This document shows positions 57,061-64,000 of a DNA stretch of 64,000 nt, in pieces. Source of the stretch: Euleptes europaea. Its lineage: Eukaryota > Chordata > Lepidosauria > Squamata > Sphaerodactylidae. The stretch lies in NCBI RefSeq assembly GCF_029931775.1, contig NC_079316.1:66590064-66654063 (forward strand). The letters run 5' to 3'. The notes below the pieces were generated by a model. The model saw only the letters and a list, made by a program, of their open reading frames with translations. It was not told where the DNA came from and did not search any database. Made by a program: the position numbers and the translations under genes. Position 1 is the first letter of the stretch. Every line of letters begins with the position of its first letter.

Positions 57061-58690
57061 TCACCATTGGAAAACTGGGGTCAAGCACCTTTCTCACAGA
57101 GACTAGATACATTGCTAAATGTGCATGGGATCAGAGGCTGCTTTTTCATGGTAGGCCCTCTGACTTCCCCCTATTATAAGCAGCATCCTAGCCGCAGTTA
57201 CTTCTGAAAATGAATAATGCTTTTCCATTCCATGATACTCTCCTTAAACTACACTTAGGTTTTTGTGTTTACATATTCATTTTTGAAACAACTGTTTATA
57301 GTCTGATGGTTTCCTCAAGATGTTCTATACTTTTTCTTCAGAATATTTTGTTAGCTACTGAACACAGAAGCTGAATGTTTTAGAAATATGATTTAAACTT
57401 GTGTTAGGTTTAAAGACTATTGCAGTTCGTCTGCACACATGTAAAGGATTTTAGAAGCAAAAGGAATGGCAAAGGCTTCATATACTCACACCTCTTGTGA
57501 GTATATTCCACTCCAACACTAACCATGGCTGATCTCAACGAACTCCCAGACAGAATACTGCAGCAATGGGAATTCTAAGAACTGATTGGTCGATGGAAAA
57601 AGAAGGCTGCACGCATCATCATGTTCCTTTCACAAACCGGCCAGTGAACGGCCCTATGGTTGATACAGCAACTTTGTTTAATACTAAGCGGGCCCGGGTC
57701 TGATCACTATGTAAGTGGACAACGTCCTAGCGATCACTTGCATGTTGCCTTGAGTTCCCTGCAAGAAAGGTAAAATTAGGATCCACAATTTTTGCCAATT
57801 ATTTGGTTTTGCCTTCAACCTCTCTCCTTTCCCAAATCACAAAGCAGGTGCAAAAAAGTCTAAGGAAGACTCTTCCTCTTAGAACCTCCCGTTTTCTTAT
57901 GTTTTTTCTGTGATGTGCACAGTTGGAGATGTTTGCTTCATACGCCTCCACAACTTCATCATACACTGAAGAATCCTGGTCACCATCGGCAATAACGTTT
58001 ATGGACTACTTAGCAGGATATGAATATAAAATAAAATTCTAAACGATGGCAGCTGTTTTGGAGCAAACTGCACAGGACTCAGAATATTTGTGAGGATGAT
58101 TTCCTATGTTTTTTTAAAAAATGCAGCCTTCTCTCCCAGTACGATCTGAGCTGCATAGCCTCAACCATTCCTACTGCACTATATTCCCTACTCAGTTAAT
58201 CCCTGGAGCCAAACTTTGCCCCACAGGGGAAACACATAGGGAAGACCTGTAAATTTACACGGGTGATCCAAACAGCACCTCTGCAGATGTTGACTGAAAT
58301 GCTGGCTCACATTACCTCTTCTCTTTTGCCTAATGCTTTTTCCAGTAAAGATTCTAAATCCTGGCTGTACAAAGTGGGGTAGTGGTTGATCTCTCCAGTC
58401 TGGAAATAGGTTAGATTACAACAAAGTATAAACGTCAGTAGGGTAACAACTGGCATCAAAAATCCTGTGGTATCAAATAATCCTAACTCTGCCAGTGAAG
58501 TACCTAAGAAAGCAACAAGTGGTTCTCAAAAAATAAAACCGTACAGATTCTCCACAGTCTACAAAACGAGGAGCCTCTCCAGTGGCTAATATAACCTGTA
58601 CAACAATTTAGAATTTAAGGTCAGGAAAGGGTTCACTACTAAAAAAAAGATTAAACACACATGGAAACTCTATGTGTGTTCCTGCAGTGG
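57061..58690. other. intergenic, unassigned
   Basis: No gene or confident repeat. Confidence 0.35.
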
Positions 58691-58695
58691 TTTAA

Positions 58696-59027
58696 CATAG
58701 GAACATAAGAAAAGCCCTGCTGGATCAGACCAAGGCCTATCAAGTCCAGCAATCTGTTCACACAGTGGCCAACCAGGTGCCTCTAGGAAGTCCACAAATG
58801 ACTGCAGCAGCATTATCCTTCCTGTGTTCCATAGCACCTAATATAATAGACATGCTCCTCTGATCCTGGAGAGAATAGGTCTGCATCATGACTAGCAACC
58901 ATGGATAGCCCTATCCTCCAAGAACATGTCCACTCCCCTCTTAAAGCCTTCCAAGTTGGCAGCCATCGCCACATCCTGGGGCAGGGAGTTCCACAATTTA
59001 TGCGTTGTGTGAAGAAATACTTCTATA
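58696..59027 (-). repeat. CR1-related LINE 3' fragment
   Basis: AACATAAGAAAAGCCCTGCT, CCTTCCAAGTTGGCAGCCAT, GGCAGGGAGTTCCACAATTT. Same unit as 22332-22845. Confidence 0.85.
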
Positions 59028-59138
59028 TTAATTCATACGCAAGTTTAAAAACTGCAGGATTAGGGTTTCTGTTGCTATGGTTACTCAACTGAGACTACTG
59101 TAAGACATGTATATTACGGCAAATAAACAGTTGTAGTA

Positions 59139-59604
59139 TAGGGGTGTCCAACATGGTACCTGTAGGTGCTGTGGTGTTTGCTGACACCTTTTTCTACCAC
59201 CTACTAAATGTTTTTAGGAAGTGGGGAGGACTGGGTGGGGCTTTTGCCCAGCAGGGTTTCTGACTGGCTGTGCAGTTTTTTTTAAAGTCACTTCAGTGGC
59301 ATTTGGTGTCACAGCAAGGACCTCCCCTGCATGATGGAAGTAAAGCTGTGTACATGCAAGAAAATATTTTTGAACAATGTTAATTTTAAAAGACATCATG
59401 TTAACAGAGCTTCTGCCTGAAATACTAAAGAGTTACTATTAGGGCTATGCATGAACTCACTGCCTAACATTTTGTGGTTGGCTCTGCTTCCTGTGGTTAC
59501 CATTTTGTGGCTGGCTCCGCCTCTTGGGACAGCCAGCCTGTGGTTGCATTCACCACCGTCAGAATTCCAAAGGTGCTCACAGGTTCAAAAAGGTTGGGGA
59601 TCGT
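59139..59604. mobile_element. nonautonomous hAT-like element
   Basis: Starts TAGGGGTGTCCAACATGG and ends TTCAAAAAGGTTGGGGATC, imperfect inverted ends. The interior has TTTGTGGCTGGCTCCGCCTC. Related to 16415-16676. Confidence 0.55.
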
Positions 59605-60099
59605 AGAAGCACACATTTGTGTAACAAACCATACTCTTGAAACACATTAACCCTCAATACTTTTAGTTTAGTAATAAACTCTGTATGCAACACACTGGAG
59701 GATAATTCTGACAGCTCAGCAATTGTTTCAGACAAGGCAGCTGCCAGAGTTGGGAAAAAATCTCTGGGTTTTGCCCCCAAAAGTGTGACACAAGTTTTGC
59801 CCAGAGTCACCACCGGCACACACACAAGCAAGCCATTTTAAAATTGTGCTATATCTATAGCACGAAACTCTCCCGATAGCCATTTAATCAAAGAAAACAG
59901 AACAAACATGCAGTGTATCCAATATCATTCTGGAACTGTAGTCCAAAACAATGCAAGTCTATTCGATTCACTGATGCAGCTTACCCACATACAGCCTATT
60001 CATCCCAGTGGATGGCTTCAGTAAATTAAAACTGAGACCTGAAACATCTGCACCCCCTAGCTGTCACAGGCAAACACACACAGTTCTTGTTATCTAACT

Positions 60100-61279
60100 T
60101 ACATTCATTTTGAACTTCAAATTTATTGAGGCAGTTTCGTCAAGATATTCATAAAATAACTGAGAAATAACCCAGGTATACCATTTGAACAACTTCATGA
60201 TTTATCCATTTATAATCAGAGCACTAACAACCTACCCTCTGTACAGGTTCGTCACATGCAAGCCACCCCAAATACAAAAAAAAACCATTTTAACTATACT
60301 TGTTTTAACTGCATTTTTTTGTTTAGCAAATGGCACATTGAGGAATCTCTAAAATAAGATATTTTAACAATCTGGTTAAAAAAATTATTGGGCTACATAT
60401 TTCTAGACTTAAAAAACACCCCAAAATTCTCCCCCTCCCCCAACACTCAGGTAACTATACAACTTATGGGAATCTTCAAGTAGGTGTACAAGGTTGTCAA
60501 CCAAGATATTTACATACTGAGTAACATAAAGCAAAATAATTCAGATTTCTAATGACAAAGATTTAATTAAAGATTTATGAAATTAAAATTAAGGCTTTTT
60601 TGTATAGTAATTCATGTAACTTTACATAGTCGCCAACTTTGGAAACGTCTTGCACATTCTTGTCAATCCACTGCAAAACAGTAGAGTATATTCAGTATTA
60701 CTTTGAATAATTACATTGCTACTTCTATGTCTGAACATGCTTTTTATAACACTGCCTTTAAGTACAAACGTTACGTAAAAGAAAAAAGTGTGACTGCCAA
60801 GCACCATAGTGGGGGGGGGGAGAGGGTGCAGTTTGATGCCAAAAATTTAATGCAATTTTTCACTCTAAGCAGACTAGATTTGAGAAGACTTGCTACACTC
60901 CATGAATGTGGACACACGTTTGCTCAAGTAATGCAAACACTTTTCCATTAAGCTTTCCACCTTTCTATTTAGACTTCAGTTTCTTCACACACCAAGAAAA
61001 ACTGTTGGTGGTTTATTATTATTTTTTTATAAAGGTCTTCCCATGACTATGTCTTCTGAATTGACGGCCTTATGGTTACTGAAGAAAACGGTCTTCGATG
61101 ATGTAATGTTTGGTCCACAACCAAAATATTACGTTTTAGAGTCCAACTAAAAACAACTTTAATATAATTTTTTTCTTAAAAAGCTGTGATATAAAACACT
61201 GAAAGCGAAATAATGGAATGGCAATAAGAATGTTATTAAACATTTCTTCCTAATATACCAAAATTTAGTCAGAGTTGTC
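60100..61279 (-). other. AT-rich stretch, possible extended TIAL1 3'UTR
   Basis: About 1.2 kb with no recognisable interspersed repeat, unusual for this window, lying directly downstream of TIAL1. Another TTTATT (minus-strand AATAAA) lies near 61010. This is compatible with alternative polyadenylation, but there is no direct proof. Confidence 0.25.
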
Positions 61280-61552
61280 TTTATTGACTTTATTTTAATT
61301 TTTGTACATAAAGGGGAAAAAAAACATGTCCATATCCACCATGAACAAAAAAATTAAAAAGGCATAACCAGAAGACATTTGTGTCCTTCACCAAAAGCAA
61401 ACGCTGTGCTAAAGGTTCCAAACATTTTCAATTTTCAAAATAAATATTCTTTAAGCCCCTGCCCCTCCCCAATGTCTATAGTCCAGTCTTCTGAATATCA
61501 CTGGGAAGTTGAAGCCTATCTCGAAATCATACTTTCAAAGAGAGTCCCCAGT
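61280..61552 (-). terminator. TIAL1: TIAL1 proximal 3'UTR with two overlapping poly(A) signals
   Basis: On the minus strand two AATAAA hexamers lie 9 nt apart (plus-strand 61289-61294 and 61280-61285), about 260 nt after the stop. They form a good proximal polyadenylation site. A longer 3'UTR reaching further left (about 60100-61279, AT-rich and free of recognisable repeats) is also possible. Confidence 0.55.
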
Positions 61553-61670
61553 TCACTGCGTCTGGTAGCTTGCCATACCATATCCAGCCTGATTAGGTAT
61601 TACAGGAGCTGCTTGTCCCTGGGCAGGCTGAGCACCAAATCCACTCATCCAGGCTGCAGATGGTGTCTGA
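61553..61670 (-). CDS. TIAL1: TIAL1 last coding exon with stop
   Basis: Completes the split Asp codon and reads [20 protein letters not shown], then the terminal [13 protein letters not shown] and TGA (61553-61555). The acceptor is tttaaacag. The C-terminus is the one characteristic of TIAL1. Confidence 0.96.
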
Positions 61671-64000
61671 CTGTTTAAAAGAGAGAAAGTGAACACAACA
61701 TACAAGGTCGGACCAGAACCAATGGGTTGAAACTAAATCAAAGTCAAAAGAGTTTCGGTCTAGACATTAGGAAGAATTTTCTAACGGTTAGAGCGGTTCC
61801 TTGGTGTAACAGGCTTCCTCAGGAGGTGGTTATGTGCTCCTTCCTTGGAGGTTTTTAAGTAGAGGCTAGATGGCCACCTGTCAGCAATGCTGATTTTATG
61901 ACCTAAGGCAGATCATGAGAGGGAAGGCATCTTGGCCATCTTCTGGGAATGGAGTAGGGGTCACTGGGTGTGTGTGGGGGAGGTAGTTGTGAATTTCCTG
62001 CATTGTGCGGGGGTTGGACTAGATGACCCTGTTGGTCCCTTCCAACTCTGTGATTCTATAACGGGTTATTAAGATGCCTCGATATACAACTTCTGATGAA
62101 GAAACAACGGTATCGTCTACAAAAATAACAGAAAACACGCAGTTGTAGATATTGGTCTTCAGCCCGAAAAGAGGACCTTATTCACTAACAACTTGTGCCT
62201 CCTATCATTTTAGTCTGCCTCTGCAGCCATCTACATGAAAGCAGTGTGGCGGCAGGTTCAAGTTGGTTCTGTGTGTTAAATTGCGCTCCACATAACAGAT
62301 CCCGCGTGCGACGCGGTCACTGCATTTAGTGCCACCGACAGCTCCTGCACTCTTCCTATTAAGAGCATCTATGGTGTTGGATCCTATGGAATAGATCTAA
62401 TCTAAGTGTGCAAGACGAGAGGCAATTTTCCCCCTCCTGCAGCAACCCTCTGCATCTGGGGAGGTGCTGGGGCTGTTTTAGGATAGAGGTGGTGAGGAAG
62501 TAATTTCTGCACACAGAATTCAGATAGGATCCAACCCATGCGGTGGAACAAATTGCAAGAGGCAGCAGATAAGGCATCATTTCTGCCTGCCTTTTAAAAG
62601 GCATGTAAAGCTGCATTACTCCAATGGGCCTGCTATTAATACATTAAGATGCATAAGACTACAGATAACATTAATGCATTTGTGGACTTTACAAAATGGC
62701 TCCTAAAATTAAAATTGATTTTTTTGTTGTTTTCATCAACATGACTGGCTAATTTTGCAACAACTGACTGGACGTGACTCTGCAAGCAGCCACCTCAACT
62801 TCAGCAATACTTTATGGAACTAAAATTATGATGTTCGTGTACACATCCTAGAGAAATGAATGTCTATAGAGACTTGATAATAGGTAGCTTAAATTTTAGC
62901 AAATTCGTCAAACCTTCAGGAACAAGACTGATAAAATCAACACAGAATTCACAGAGTAATTTATATTTAATAAATAATAATAATTTAATAAATAGTAATA
63001 ATTAAATTCACCTCCACCAAAAGCAACAGCTATGCCAAATGAGACACAGACCAAGACCATAGCACAGAATTCTTATCATGGGAGAACAATAAGCATAAAT
63101 AGTAGTTAGGGAGAAAAATCAAGCTACTTACTCTACACCAAATCCCTGTTGATTCCACGCTTGCCCATACATTCCATAAGATGGCATTGGCCACCCATTG
63201 GCCACGTACTGTCCATACTGCTGTGGATTCCCATAAACTTGACTCCACTGACCCCACTGACTGTAGTCAACCTGGAAGTTAAAAAAAAAGCTTTAAACAT
63301 AGTAGGGGGGACAGGAGAGACACATTGCGTATAGTGCCATGAGCTTCTTGGAGGAAAGCTCGGATAAAAATCAAAGTGGGGAATAGAAAAAAAACCCTCA
63401 CGCAAAGAGCTCTTAACTATAGCAGCTGCAGAGCGCACATTGCAGTACACGTAGAAGTCAAACCATACTAGCTTCCAAGATTAGCAGTTTATTACTAAGC
63501 AGTTTAGATTCGGCAAACCCTGGGTAGGTCAACTAGCCTCAGCCCGGAATCTAGCTCTCAAAGCTGCTGCTCCATTATAATATGGAACAGCTTCAACGAA
63601 TCTGTACCCATTCCCCTCCTTGGCTCTAGAAAGCCTGCAAAAGCTGCCTGTTTCAAAGAGCTTGTTACTGAAAATGGGTATTAGACTGCTTGATTCTGAC
63701 TGAATCTGAAACTGCAGATGGACTGATGGAAGTATGAATTGTGAACCCTTCTGGATTCCTGAATCCAGCCGTTATGAGCAAAACGGAGATGTTTCACGGT
63801 TTACTATAAACTGTGCTCTAGGGATTTATGTTGTTTTGTTTTTCACTCTTCTCATCACGTGCTCTGAGCTTCGTTGGAAGGACAAGATATCACTATTTAA
63901 AAAAAAACAGAAATAAATTAATAGCCTAATTACCTGTTGGAAGTTTTTAGTTATATCTGGTGATTCTTTACCCCAATAGCATTTAACAACATGTCCTTCG
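61553..64000 (-). CDS. TIAL1: TIAL1 (TIAR) C-terminal exons, gene runs off the right edge
   Basis: Three minus-strand exons (63934-64000, 63132-63271, 61553-61670) join in frame. They give the end of RRM3 ([20 protein letters not shown]) followed by the Gln/Gly/Tyr-rich C-terminal domain and the terminal ASYQTQ. The sequence [13 protein letters not shown] identifies TIAL1 rather than its paralogue TIA1. TIAL1 binds U/AU-rich RNA, acts in splicing and translational silencing, and helps form stress granules through this prion-like tail. The proline stretch before [13 protein letters not shown] is shorter than in human. The N-terminal RRMs lie beyond the window. Introns are GT-AG and phases agree. 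Confidence 0.96.
61705..62062 (+). repeat. CR1 LINE 3' end in the last TIAL1 intron
   Basis: GGTCGGACCAGAACCAATGG, GACATTAGGAAGAATTTTCT, TTGGACTAGATGACCCTG and TCTGTGATTCTATA terminus. About 85-90% similar to 34370-34722. Confidence 0.92.
62375..62537. mobile_element. possible small inverted-repeat element in TIAL1 intron
   Basis: Ends GTTGGATCCTAT and ATAGGATCCAAC are exact 12-bp inverted repeats 160 bp apart. No clear target duplication was found. Confidence 0.4.
63132..63271 (-). CDS. TIAL1: TIAL1 penultimate coding exon
   Basis: 140 nt coding for the Q/G/Y-rich low-complexity domain, from [20 protein letters not shown] to NQQGFGV plus two bases of an Asp codon. Acceptor cttccag, donor GA|GTAAGT. 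The domain drives self-association in stress granules in this family. Confidence 0.96.
63934..64000 (-). CDS. TIAL1: TIAL1 exon, end of RRM3 (partial)
   Basis: Codes for [20 protein letters not shown] followed by QQ, the C-terminal end of the third RNA-recognition motif. The donor is CAG|GTAATT at 63933. The exon continues past the right edge of the window. Confidence 0.95.

Noticed and set aside
1-64000. CRISPR arrays, operons or other bacterial systems
   Set aside because: Introns, SINEs and LINEs show vertebrate DNA. The tandem tracts are microsatellites.
1-64000. Endogenous retrovirus or other LTR element
   Set aside because: No LTR pair, primer-binding site or gag/pol/env similarity was recognised. 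The reverse-transcriptase traces are CR1, L2 and RTE type.

Overview
The window is vertebrate nuclear DNA from a squamate reptile, most likely a lizard. Two host genes can be read exon by exon, and both lie on the minus strand. RGS10 is complete: five coding exons between 6956 and 31841 encode 181 residues. TIAL1 (TIAR) is partial: its last three coding exons lie between 61553 and the right edge. In human the order is GRK5 - RGS10 - TIAL1 - BAG3, so this is the conserved chr10q26-type block. The squamate assignment rests on the repeats: tRNA-derived SINEs with clear A and B boxes, Sauria-type SINEs with a BovB-like tail, a 5S-rRNA-derived SINE, CR1, L2 and RTE-BovB LINEs, many small hAT elements, and a retropseudogene of a gamma-type phospholipase A2 inhibitor. 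Some of these look gecko-like, but I cannot prove the lineage.

Layout. 1-6955 lies downstream of RGS10. It holds a SINE tail at the left edge, a 267-bp foldback DNA element (2503-2769), a diverged direct repeat (2849/4067) and probably the RGS10 3'UTR. 6956-31841 is RGS10. Its introns carry CR1 reverse-transcriptase remnants (8884-9745), a dense SINE cluster in intron 3, a Penelope-like inverted-repeat element with a hammerhead-ribozyme-like core (18933-19371), a LINE joined to the first 40 nt of U2 snRNA (21229-21679), an L2 tail, a BovB tail and a TA microsatellite. A CpG-rich promoter island surrounds exon 1. 31842-61279 is about 29 kb of intergenic DNA built mostly of nested repeats. These include three hAT elements with exact 8-bp target duplications, a SINE split by a hAT, L2 and CR1 pieces, and the inhibitor pseudogene at 43310-44100. 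61280-64000 is the 3' end of TIAL1.

The two host genes are independent. RGS10 is a small GTPase-activating protein for Gi-class G-alpha subunits. TIAL1 is an AU/U-rich RNA-binding regulator of splicing, translation and stress granules. Nearly all of the open reading frames in the window outside the listed exons look like chance frames or translated repeats. The most interesting features are products of retrotransposition: the antisense-U2/LINE chimera, the ribozyme-bearing inverted-repeat element, and a hAT copy with 185-bp internal direct repeats around a CR1 fragment.
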